Shown here in pieces: positions 17,302 to 25,072 of a DNA stretch of 64,000 nt. The notes under the pieces were generated by a model that did not search any database, had not been told where the DNA came from, and saw nothing but the letters and a program-made list of their open reading frames with translations. The DNA lies in NCBI GenBank assembly GCA_030530095.1, contig JAUMVO010000003.1, positions 38,205 to 102,204 of the forward strand, read 5' to 3'. This stretch comes from Clostridiaceae bacterium. GTDB taxonomy: Bacteria > Bacillota > Clostridia > Oscillospirales > Acutalibacteraceae. The position numbers were made by a program, and so were the translations under genes. How positions within the stretch are numbered: the first letter of the stretch is position 1; each line of letters begins with the position of its first letter.

Positions 17302-18597
17302 TTAATCTAAACCGTATTTGTTTACTAATTCTTTATAATGTCTGCCCTTGAACTCAAAGTTTTTATAAACGTTGTAGCTCGATGCGGCGGGGGAGAGCAG
17401 ACAGATTTTTCCCTTTGCAGTCTTTTCGTATGCCGTCCTGACCGCCTCGTCAAGGTCGGCGGCGCAGATAAGCGTTTTATCAGAGCCCTTCGCCTTTATC
17501 GCATTGACTATCGAGTGTCCCGTTTCGGGTGTGCCGATAATATTGCCGATACTGCTTTCGGCAAGCCAGTCAATGAATTCTGAATAGTCAAGCCCTCTGT
17601 CCTTTCCGCCGATTATCAGCGTATCAACGTTTTTGAGCGCCTCGACCGCACACTCGACGGCGTGGGGAATTGTGGCGATGCAGTCATTATAAAAGGTGAT
17701 GCCCTTAAACGTGCCGACCTTCTCCATACGGTGTTCTATGCCGCTGAAGTTTTGGGCGCCCTTTTCACAGTCTGCGTCACTGACGCCGAAGGTCTTTGCG
17801 GCGTTATAGGCAAAAAGCACGTCCTGACGGTTGTGAACGCCTAAAAGATGCTCGTTGGTTATCTCAAACGGCAGAGCGTCGTCAAGCTTTACGCCGATTT
17901 TATTTGATTTCACGCTGTCAAGATCGAGCCAGTCCGAAATACCCTGCGTACCGTTATAAATGAAGGTGTTGCTTTCGTTCTGATGACGGACGATATTGAG
18001 CTTTGCGTTGACGTAGCCCGTCATTCCGCCCTTATAGTGGTCGAGATGCTCCTCGTAAATGTTGGTGAGAATTGCAACCTCGGGTGAGGCGTGAGTGAAC
18101 TCAAGCTGATGCGAGGACATCTCGATTACCGCAACAGTGTCGGGATTGAGGCTGTCGAGCGTTTCAAAAACGGGAACGCCGATGTTGCCGATAAGCCTTG
18201 CGTCAAAGCCGCCTGCTTTGAGCATTTCATAGGTCAGCGTTGAGGTCGTCGTCTTGCCCTTTGAGCCTGTTATTCCCACCTTGCGGCAATCGGCGAAGCG
18301 CAGGAAAAGATCAACCTCGCAGGTGACCTCGGTGCCGTCCGTAATTTCAACGTCCTTAAAGGAAATACCGGGACTTTTGAGCACTAAGTCGAAGTCGTTT
18401 ACTCTGTCGAGATAGCCGTCGCCGCTGATGATTTCAACGTTTTCGCCGTCAACGCTTACGCTGTTTCTGTCGGCTATGGTAACAGGCTTTTCGGGCAGAT
18501 ACTTTTTAATATAATTATAGCTCGACTGGCCTTCTCTGCCGTAGCCGAGAATCAGTATTGACTTGTCTTTAAGGTATTCAATGATTTTCGGCAACAT
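17302..18597 (-). CDS. murD2: MurD2-like UDP-MurNAc-L-Ala:L-Glu ligase
   Basis: 431 residues, a Mur ligase with the three family domains. ATP loop GITGSKGKTTTST spans residues 108-120, EMSSHQLEFTHASPEVAILTNIYEEHLDHY covers 159-188 in two parts (the hinge after MSSHQ), and the C-terminal segment is LLSPAASSYNVYKNFEFKG. The canonical MurD motif NDSKATN is replaced by NDCIATIPHA (304-313), followed by GGKDRGLDYSE. This is the pattern I associate with MurD2, which adds L-Glu rather than D-Glu. The 20-bp overlap with the MurL-like gene upstream supports this. An ordinary MurD is the alternative. Confidence 0.8.
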   Translation of the reverse strand: MLPKIIEYLKDKSILILGYGREGQSSYNYIKKYLPEKPVTIADRNSVSVDGENVEIISGDGYLDRVNDFDLVLKSPGISFKDVEITDGTEVTCEVDLFLRFADCRKVGITGSKGKTTTSTLTYEMLKAGGFDARLIGNIGVPVFETLDSLNPDTVAVIEMSSHQLEFTHASPEVAILTNIYEEHLDHYKGGMTGYVNAKLNIVRHQNESNTFIYNGTQGISDWLDLDSVKSNKIGVKLDDALPFEITNEHLLGVHNRQDVLFAYNAAKTFGVSDADCEKGAQNFSGIEHRMEKVGTFKGITFYNDCIATIPHAVECAVEALKNVDTLIIGGKDRGLDYSEFIDWLAESSIGNIIGTPETGHSIVNAIKAKGSDKTLICAADLDEAVRTAYEKTAKGKICLLSPAASSYNVYKNFEFKGRHYKELVNKYGLD

Positions 18598-19963
18598 TTT
18601 TATACATCTCCATTATCGCTTCAACGAATTCCTCGGGAACGGAATTCAGCGCATTGTAGTCGTTTAGTAAATTTTTATCTATTTTGGATTTATCGCATTT
18701 TTCCTCAAAGCGTTTGCAGAGCAGGGGAAGCTCTTTTCCCTCTCTTTTCAGCTTCTCGCACAGCAGGAAGAGGGCAAGCTGAAACTCGCTTCTCGTGCCG
18801 ACGCATTCAAAGGGCTTCAGGTCGGTGATGCCCGCAAGTCCGTCAAAGTCAGACTGCATTTCGCCGTCGTCGAGCATATCGCTGCCGAAAATTGAAACGA
18901 GCTTACCGTAGTCCATAAACGGCGCAAGTATCGTGTAAACGAAGAGGCATTTTGCGCATTTTGCGCACCAGACGTTCTGCTTCGAGCCCTTGTTGCAGCT
19001 GCGGAAGCTCTGATGAAATTCGGGCAGCAGCGCAAACTGCTTTGCAATCTGCAGTTCCGAAAACGGACGCAGCAGACTGAAATACTCAATTCCGTCGAAA
19101 ATATTGCGGTCAACGTATGAGGTGAAGTCCTGCTCGAATTCATAGGACTTTGAATACTGATGATTGACCTCTGCGCCGATAAGGTTCGATTCGTTGGCGC
19201 TTGACTCGTTGGAAAGCACGATATATTTCGCACCGATGAGGTAGGCACAGTACAGCGAGAGAAAGGCGACGATTGCCGAAAACGGAGTGTGTCCGTTCAG
19301 AAATCCCTCCGAATTAAGCTTTAGTAAGTTTTTGTCTATTGTGCGATAGGTCTTTACAATTTCGTTTTCCGTATAGCCGCCCGCAAGCACGGTGTCCGTC
19401 CTCGCCTGCTGGTCGTTTACGGTGAAAAAGCGGTTTCTGTCTCTGTAATTCTTAAGCAGGGCGGTCGTAACGCAGGAATCCTTGCCGCCGCCGACGGTGA
19501 TAAGGTTTAAGTCACGGCAGTCAAAGGCTTCCGGCTCGTCGTGTTCGTGAAGTTCCTCGTTGGTTACGATTTCCATAAAGCTGTCAACGTCAGTGTCAAT
19601 TGAGTTGATATAGAAAAACTCCGAAAGACCGTTGAAATAGAGCTTTTTCCACCAGTTTATGTCTCTCTCGTGCAGATGTCCGCACTCGATTTTTACGGTT
19701 TTCGGGCAGGCGCATTTCCAGTAGCTGATAAGCTCGACCATGCCGAGATTAAAGACAATCTTCCTCGCCGTTTTCGAGTCGTACTCATTGGCAAGGTCAA
19801 GATTACCGAGCTTTATTCTGTCCGTCGGGTGAAACTGCGTCAGTCCCTCGATTTCAAAATCGTACTCGATATTGATAAATTCTCCGTCGTTTTCGAGCTT
19901 ATAGCCGTGATAGACGAAGGTTTTGTATTCGCTTCTGAATTTTTCGAATTTTTCGTTAGCCAT
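18578..19963 (-). CDS. murL: MurL-like UDP-MurNAc-L-Ala-L-Glu epimerase
   Basis: 461 residues, soluble. Features seen: LITVGGGKDSCVTTALLKNY (about 154-173), a PP-loop-like nucleotide motif; VLSNESSANESNLIGAEVNH then QYSKSYEFEQDF (about 249-280); FSLLRPFSELQIAKQFA (295-311); and WCAKCAKC (332-339). These match my memory of MurL, first described in Xanthomonas oryzae. MurL converts the terminal L-Glu of UDP-MurNAc-L-Ala-L-Glu to D-Glu and so replaces glutamate racemase. Its stop overlaps the murD2 start by 20 bp. Ribosome site GGAAGTG. Confidence 0.8.
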   Translation of the reverse strand: MANEKFEKFRSEYKTFVYHGYKLENDGEFINIEYDFEIEGLTQFHPTDRIKLGNLDLANEYDSKTARKIVFNLGMVELISYWKCACPKTVKIECGHLHERDINWWKKLYFNGLSEFFYINSIDTDVDSFMEIVTNEELHEHDEPEAFDCRDLNLITVGGGKDSCVTTALLKNYRDRNRFFTVNDQQARTDTVLAGGYTENEIVKTYRTIDKNLLKLNSEGFLNGHTPFSAIVAFLSLYCAYLIGAKYIVLSNESSANESNLIGAEVNHQYSKSYEFEQDFTSYVDRNIFDGIEYFSLLRPFSELQIAKQFALLPEFHQSFRSCNKGSKQNVWCAKCAKCLFVYTILAPFMDYGKLVSIFGSDMLDDGEMQSDFDGLAGITDLKPFECVGTRSEFQLALFLLCEKLKREGKELPLLCKRFEEKCDKSKIDKNLLNDYNALNSVPEEFVEAIMEMYKNVAENH

Positions 19964-19985
19964 TCAATCACTTCCAGTTTATAAC

Positions 19986-20014
19986 ATTATACTTTTAATA
20001 CCGTGAAAAATCAA
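19986..20014 (-). promoter_or_regulatory. Promoter of murL-murD2
   Basis: On the minus strand TTGATT (20009-20014) and TATAAT (19986-19991) with 17-bp spacing, 22 bp before the murL ATG. Confidence 0.7.
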
Positions 20015-20027
20015 GGCATTTGTATCA

Positions 20028-20056
20028 TTGACAATATGAGACAATAATAATATAAT
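20028..20056 (+). promoter_or_regulatory. Promoter of the dockerin/transglutaminase gene
   Basis: TTGACA (20028-20033) and TATAAT (20051-20056) with 17-bp spacing, divergent from the murL promoter. Confidence 0.88.
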
Positions 20057-20098
20057 TGTATTAAATACAGATATGATACTCTTTTCGGAGGTATTGAT

Positions 20099-21568
20099 AT
20101 GACAAAAAGAATTCTGTGCATATTCATCAGCGTACTGATGCTGCTTTCGGTTATGAGCATTGCGGCTTCTGCGCTCGGTGAAACGTACTATATGGAAGGC
20201 CCCGATTTCGTAAGGGCGATGAGGTTCCCCGGGGACGAGGTTCACGTTAAGGAGTCCGGCGGCAAAACGCTGACACCGAGATATTCAAACGGACTTCCCG
20301 GCGCATTTACCTTCTATTCTCAGCTTAATGCAAATCAGAAAAGAGCCTACGACGTTATTGTTGAGGCAAAGGCAGGTCTTGACCTGGCCTCCGACTCTGC
20401 AAGCTCGGTTGATATTCCGATTCATTATTATCTGACGAAAAGCGAGTTTGACGCATTCTGGTCAAACAGCGTTATGGGTAATGCGATTGAGGGCGCTCTG
20501 GCGGCCGTTATCGAGGACTATCCCGAATATTTCTGGATCGGCGGTTTAGGCTGGGGTGCCGGCGCTTCGTCTACTTCGGGAAAATATGACGTAACCATTA
20601 CGCTGAACCTTCCGCTTGATACAAGCGCATATGCAAACTTCGGCGTTGTACGCAATTACTACAACGGCTTAATTCAGGCGGTTGACAGCTTCAAGGCTGT
20701 CGGCGGCAACAGATATCAGATGCTCAAGTCGATTCACGATCAGATTGCCAAAGCGGTTTCATACGATACCGACTTCAACAATCCCATTGCGCATCAGCCG
20801 ACGAGCGTATTCTTCGCTCCGTTTGAGCCCGTCTGCGAGGGCTATGCCGAGGCGCTCAAGCTCATCTGCGACAAGTACGGAATTCCCTGTATCGGCGTTG
20901 TCGGTCTCGGAAACGGCGGAGCGCATAAGTGGAATTACGTTCAGATGGAGGACGGCAAGTGGTACGGAATGGACCTGACATGGGACGATCAGAGCAGCGT
21001 TATGTATGACTATTTCCTTGTCGGCTCTCAGACCAAAAACGCCTTCTTCGGTCAGGCGACGTTCGGCGACCAGCACTCTCCGACAGGTGAAGAATTTAAC
21101 GGTTCCTCCGTTACTCTGACTTATCCGACATTAAGTACTACATCCTACAGCCTTGCAGTACCGAATATGAATTCGACGCTTTCCTTCGATGCGACAAACA
21201 ACCGTGTTTATTTCGGAAAGAACGCAACGCTCAGAAGTGAATTTTTTGCTCTCTGCAATTATTCGAACCCTGCACAGATAAGCGGTCAGACGGTTACCGT
21301 ATTGGGAACAACAACAGGCGCAACGGTCACGGTTAATAACGGAGGCACAACAAGAGTTTACAACGCGGTGCGCTGGGGCGACGTTGACGCAAACAACACG
21401 GTCAATACCACGGATTATAATAAAATCAAGGCGGTTGTCGGCGGTACGGGAACCATAGCCGACAATACTCCAAACGAGGCTGCGGCGGATTTCGACGGCG
21501 ACGGAGTAATCGACGGTATAGACCTCTACTACATGAATATGTACCTTAACGGTAACATCGATTATTAA
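20099..21568 (+). CDS. Secreted transglutaminase-like protein with C-terminal type I dockerin
   Basis: 489 residues. A signal peptide (about 1-26, ending ASA-LGE) directs secretion. Residues about 205-300 hold a transglutaminase-like core with Cys246 (VCEGYAEALKLICDKYG), His276 (GGAHKWNYVQM) and Asp292 (GMDLTWDD), so it is probably a cysteine peptidase or transamidase. The C-terminus (about 425-489) carries two calcium-loop repeats, WGDVDANNTVNTTDYNKIK and ADFDGDGVIDGIDLYYMN: a type I dockerin that would dock on a cohesin. GGAGG lies before the ATG. No scaffoldin is visible here. Confidence 0.85.
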   Translation: MTKRILCIFISVLMLLSVMSIAASALGETYYMEGPDFVRAMRFPGDEVHVKESGGKTLTPRYSNGLPGAFTFYSQLNANQKRAYDVIVEAKAGLDLASDSASSVDIPIHYYLTKSEFDAFWSNSVMGNAIEGALAAVIEDYPEYFWIGGLGWGAGASSTSGKYDVTITLNLPLDTSAYANFGVVRNYYNGLIQAVDSFKAVGGNRYQMLKSIHDQIAKAVSYDTDFNNPIAHQPTSVFFAPFEPVCEGYAEALKLICDKYGIPCIGVVGLGNGGAHKWNYVQMEDGKWYGMDLTWDDQSSVMYDYFLVGSQTKNAFFGQATFGDQHSPTGEEFNGSSVTLTYPTLSTTSYSLAVPNMNSTLSFDATNNRVYFGKNATLRSEFFALCNYSNPAQISGQTVTVLGTTTGATVTVNNGGTTRVYNAVRWGDVDANNTVNTTDYNKIKAVVGGTGTIADNTPNEAAADFDGDGVIDGIDLYYMNMYLNGNIDY

Positions 21569-21580
21569 GCAAGCTTCAAT

Positions 21581-21614
21581 AACAACGGCGACGCATTGCG
21601 TCGCCGTTGTTTTG
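21581..21614 (+). terminator. Terminator of the dockerin gene
   Basis: AACAACGGCGACGCA (21581-21595) and its complement (21597-21611) form a 15-bp stem ending in TTTTG. Confidence 0.9.
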
Positions 21615-21660
21615 TTATTGCAGATTTGAGTTTGTAGGAGTAATTCGATAATTAAGATAT

Positions 21661-21741
21661 AGCGTAGGGCGGGGTGCCCTCACCCCGCCGTTAGTTTACC
21701 GCACAGCTTTGCGGCGGCATGTGGGCATGCCGCCCTACGCT
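21661..21741. repeat. 81-bp palindromic element with 12-bp inverted ends and internal hairpins
   Basis: AGCGTAGGGCGG (21661-21672) and CCGCCCTACGCT (21730-21741) are perfect inverted ends. Inside are GGCGGGGTG/CACCCCGCC, CCGCA/TGCGG and GGCGGCAT/ATGCCGCC, so the strand can fold as a branched cruciform. It belongs to the GTAGGG-footed repeats of this window. A 19-bp repeat follows at 21764-21782. Confidence 0.8.
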
Positions 21742-21763
21742 CTATTAACATTTGTAATTACCC

Positions 21764-21782
21764 CGATAAACTCCGATTTGTC
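21764..21782. repeat. 19-bp repeat, second copy (inverted)
   Basis: CGATAAACTCCGATTTGTC is the exact reverse complement of 15781-15799. Its last two bases overlap the gatB stop codon. Confidence 0.7.
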
Positions 21783-23202
21783 AGTCTAACATTTCTCTGA
21801 GGAGCTTTTGTATTTCGTTTGCGTCGGCTCTGCCGCCGAGCGCCTTCATGGTCTGACCGACAAGATAGCCGAGCGCCGCCGTTTTACCGCGTTTGTAATC
21901 GGTTACGCTCTTTTCGTTGTCGGCAATTACGGCTTCGACAGCAGCCTTTATTCTATCGGAATCGGTGATAAGCGACAATCCGTTTTCCGAGATGTATCTT
22001 TCAACGTCAACACCGTCGTAAAACGCCTTTTCAAGCACCGCCTTGCCTGTGTTTCTGTTGATTTTTCCCGACTGAACCATTTCAATTATTTTAACGAGCG
22101 CTTCAGGCTTCAGCGGATTGGATTTACTGTCGGTACCGCTGTCTTTCAGCAGTCTGAGCACTTCGCCGAGCACCCAGTTGGCGACCTCTTTGGGAGAGCT
22201 GCAGTCTTTAAGCGCCGATTCGAAAAAGCCGACAACATATATGTCGTTTGTAAGCACTGATGCGTCATAGTCGGAAAGTCCGAGTTCGTTTATATACCGC
22301 CGTTTTTTTGCCGCGGGAAGCTCGGGCAGGGCGCTGTTAATGCGGTTGATAAAGCTTTCGGAAATATCTATCGGCGGAATATCGGGTTCAGGGAAATAGC
22401 GGTAGTCGTTTGCCGCTTCCTTTGAGCGCATGGCGTAGCTTTCTCCCATGTCTGCATCCCAGCGGCGCGTCTGCTGAATTACCGCTTCTCCGCTTTTTAT
22501 AAGCGCAATCTGCCTTGCCGCTTCGCTCTTTACGGCGTCGGCAATATCGTGAAATGAGTTGAGGTTTTTCATTTCGGTACGCGTGCCGAGTTCACGGCTG
22601 CCTGCGCTTCTTACCGACAGATTGACGTCGGCGCGCATTGAGCCCTCCTGCATTTTGCAGTCGGACACACCGAGATAAGTGAGGATTCTTTTGAGCGCTT
22701 CGAGGAACGCGATAACTTCGTCTGCGTCCGAAAAATCGGGCTCGGTGACTATTTCCAGAAGCGGAACGCCGCAACGGTTATAGTCAATAAGCGTTCCCGA
22801 TTCGGTATGAATAAGCTTGCCTGCGTCCTCCTCAATATGAATCTCGTGTATTCCTATTATCTTTTTGCCGTTTTCGGTTTGGATTTCGACATGACCGTTT
22901 CTGCAAATCGGCAGATACAGCTGAGAAATCTGATACGCCTTCGGCAGGTCGGGATAGAAGTAATTTTTACGGTCGAAGCGGGTGATTTTCGTTACTTCGC
23001 AGTCAGTCGCAAGTCCCGTTTTAACCGCAAATTCGACGACCTTTTCGTTAAGTCGCGGAAGTGTGCCGGGCATACCCGTACAAACCTCGCAAATCCGCGT
23101 GTTCGGCTTGCCGCCGAACTCCGATTTGCACGTGCAGAAGACTTTCGTTTCACTCAGAAGCTCAACGTGGACTTCAAGGCCTATAACGGTTTCAAAGCTC
23201 AT
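21781..23202 (-). CDS. gatB: Asp-tRNA(Asn)/Glu-tRNA(Gln) amidotransferase subunit B
   Basis: 473 residues. GatB phosphorylates the misacylated tRNA amino acid and passes it to GatA. It begins FETVIGLEVHVELLSETKVF. ADVNLSVRSAGSRELGTRTE then MKNLNSFHDIADAVKSE holds the tRNA/ATP-site segment. The C-terminal helical tail (about 330-473) is the YqeY-like tRNA-binding part. The ATG overlaps the gatA stop (ATGA), giving tight coupling in gatCAB. Confidence 0.96.
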   Translation of the reverse strand: MSFETVIGLEVHVELLSETKVFCTCKSEFGGKPNTRICEVCTGMPGTLPRLNEKVVEFAVKTGLATDCEVTKITRFDRKNYFYPDLPKAYQISQLYLPICRNGHVEIQTENGKKIIGIHEIHIEEDAGKLIHTESGTLIDYNRCGVPLLEIVTEPDFSDADEVIAFLEALKRILTYLGVSDCKMQEGSMRADVNLSVRSAGSRELGTRTEMKNLNSFHDIADAVKSEAARQIALIKSGEAVIQQTRRWDADMGESYAMRSKEAANDYRYFPEPDIPPIDISESFINRINSALPELPAAKKRRYINELGLSDYDASVLTNDIYVVGFFESALKDCSSPKEVANWVLGEVLRLLKDSGTDSKSNPLKPEALVKIIEMVQSGKINRNTGKAVLEKAFYDGVDVERYISENGLSLITDSDRIKAAVEAVIADNEKSVTDYKRGKTAALGYLVGQTMKALGGRADANEIQKLLREMLD

Positions 23203-24641
23203 AAGTCCGCCTCCCTTCCGAAGGCAGCCGCCGCGCTTAGCAGGTCAGCCTCGCCGAAGCGCTTTGCCATAAGCTGTATGCCGACGGGCATACCGTTACC
23301 GTCATAACCGCAGGGCAGGGAAACGGCGGGTATTCCCGCGAGATTTGCCGTAACGGTGTATATGTCGCTTAAGTACATTTTAAGCGGATTGCCGAGGCTT
23401 TCGCCGAGTACGGGCGCCGTATCGGGCGCGACGGGCGAGAGTATGAAATCATAGCGTTCAAACGCTTTTTCGAACGCCTTTGTTATAAGCTGTTTTGCCG
23501 TAACCGCCTTTTTATAGTAGGCGTCGTAATATCCCTGAGAGAGTACAAACGAGCCGAGCATAATTCGCCGCCTGACCTCGTCGCCGAAGCCTTCGCTTCG
23601 GCTGAGAATAAACATTTCGTCGAGGGATTTTGCCGCTTCGCTTCTGTGGCCGTAGCGTATTCCGTCGTAGCGCGCGAGATTGGACGAAGCTTCGGCGCAG
23701 GCAATTACGTAATAGGCGGGAATTGCGTATTTAAGCTCGGGCAAATCGAAGTAATCGACGCTTGCTCCAAGCGTTTCAAAACGCTCTGCACTATCGAGCA
23801 GATTTTGCTTAACAGCGGGACTTAACCCGACATTCAGAAACTCGTTCGCAATACCGATTTTCTTTCCTGCAATGCTTTCGGTGCGGACCGAATTATAATC
23901 AAAAGCAAACTCTTTAGAGCAAGTCATATCTCTTTCGTCGGCTCCGCTTATAACATCAAACAGGGCGGCGCAGTCGGCGGAATTTTTGCCGATAATGCCT
24001 ATCTGGTCAAGGGACGAGGCATAGGCGATAAGGCCGTAACGAGAAACGGCGGAGTAGGTGGGCTTGAGCCCCGTCACACCGCAGTACGAAGCGGGCTGAC
24101 GCACCGAGCCGCCCGTGTCCGAACCGAGCGCTGTCGGCGCAAGTCCCGCCGCAACCGCAGCTGCCGCGCCCGACGAGCTGCCGCCCGCAGAGCGTTCGGG
24201 GTTTACGGGGTTTTTAACGCTGCCGAAGTACGAGGTTTCGCCCGTGCTGCCCATCGCGAATTCATCCATATTGAGCTTGCCGAGAATAATCATACCCTCG
24301 GCGTTTATTCTGTCGATAACCGTCGCGTTGTACGGCGCGACGAAATTCTCAAGCATTTTTGAAGCGCAGGTTGTTTTAATGCCCTTTGTGCAGATGTTGT
24401 CCTTAATTGCTATCGGCACGCCTGCAAGTCTGCCGCATATTCTCCCGCTGTCAATACCCGACTGAACTTCTGCCGCTCTGCTGAGAGCTTCGTCCCTGCA
24501 GACGGTGATATAACAGTTAAGCTCCGGGTTAAGCTTTTCAATATTATCAAGATAGGCGTTAACCGCTTCGGCAACGCTTATCTTTTTCTGTCTGATTGCC
24601 GCCGAAAGCTGAAGGGCGGTCATTTTGGTTATGTCATTCAT
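23199..24641 (-). CDS. gatA: Asp-tRNA(Asn)/Glu-tRNA(Gln) amidotransferase subunit A
   Basis: 480 residues from the ATG at 24641, which has GAGGTG five bases upstream; an ATG four codons earlier overlaps the gatC stop and is possible. An amidase-signature enzyme releasing ammonia from glutamine. The Lys of VPIAIKDNICTKG and the GGSSSGAAAAVAAGLAPTAL / GSDTGGSVRQPA segment give the Ser-cisSer-Lys triad. Confidence 0.96.
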   Translation of the reverse strand: MNDITKMTALQLSAAIRQKKISVAEAVNAYLDNIEKLNPELNCYITVCRDEALSRAAEVQSGIDSGRICGRLAGVPIAIKDNICTKGIKTTCASKMLENFVAPYNATVIDRINAEGMIILGKLNMDEFAMGSTGETSYFGSVKNPVNPERSAGGSSSGAAAAVAAGLAPTALGSDTGGSVRQPASYCGVTGLKPTYSAVSRYGLIAYASSLDQIGIIGKNSADCAALFDVISGADERDMTCSKEFAFDYNSVRTESIAGKKIGIANEFLNVGLSPAVKQNLLDSAERFETLGASVDYFDLPELKYAIPAYYVIACAEASSNLARYDGIRYGHRSEAAKSLDEMFILSRSEGFGDEVRRRIMLGSFVLSQGYYDAYYKKAVTAKQLITKAFEKAFERYDFILSPVAPDTAPVLGESLGNPLKMYLSDIYTVTANLAGIPAVSLPCGYDGNGMPVGIQLMAKRFGEADLLSAAAAFGREADL

Positions 24642-24649
24642 ACCGCACC

Positions 24650-24928
24650 TCATTCCACCGTCCGCGGAACCCTGAAGCAGCCGTCCGCGGTTTCGGCGTT
24701 CTCAAGCAGAGCCTCGGGATTTTCAGTCGGCGCAGCTTCATCTGCGCGAAGGCTGTCGGCCGAAACGGGGCAGACTCCGTCGTTACCGTCCGACGAAAGT
24801 TCGGACAGCATACCGACGTAATCGAGTATTTCGTTTAAGTCCTTTGCAAAGCGTTCGCGCTCTTCAGCGTCAAGGCTGAGCTTGCAGAGCGCTTCCGGCC
24901 TTGTCAGCAGCTCGTTGTCAACAGTCAT
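24650..24928 (-). CDS. gatC: Asp-tRNA(Asn)/Glu-tRNA(Gln) amidotransferase subunit C
   Basis: 92 residues from the ATG at 24928, preceded by GGGAGAAG; an ATG nine codons upstream has no such site. The LLTRPEALCKLSLDAEERER start and the NEILDYVGMLSEL segment are GatC-like. It bridges GatA and GatB. First gene of gatC-gatA-gatB. Confidence 0.88.
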   Translation of the reverse strand: MTVDNELLTRPEALCKLSLDAEERERFAKDLNEILDYVGMLSELSSDGNDGVCPVSADSLRADEAAPTENPEALLENAETADGCFRVPRTVE

Positions 24929-25072
24929 ATTCTTCTCCCGAGTATTAATCTTCATTTCACATTATATTACATTATTGAATAAAATACAAAGACAAAAAAT
25001 TTGATTGAATTTTAGGCTTCGTTGTGATATGATATTTTTGTATATACTGAAATGAGTTCGGAGGCTTATTTT

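Noticed and set aside
17302..18597. Annotation as ordinary MurD
   Set aside because: Rejected as first choice because NDSKATN is replaced and MurL overlaps upstream, though it remains the fallback if biochemistry disagrees.
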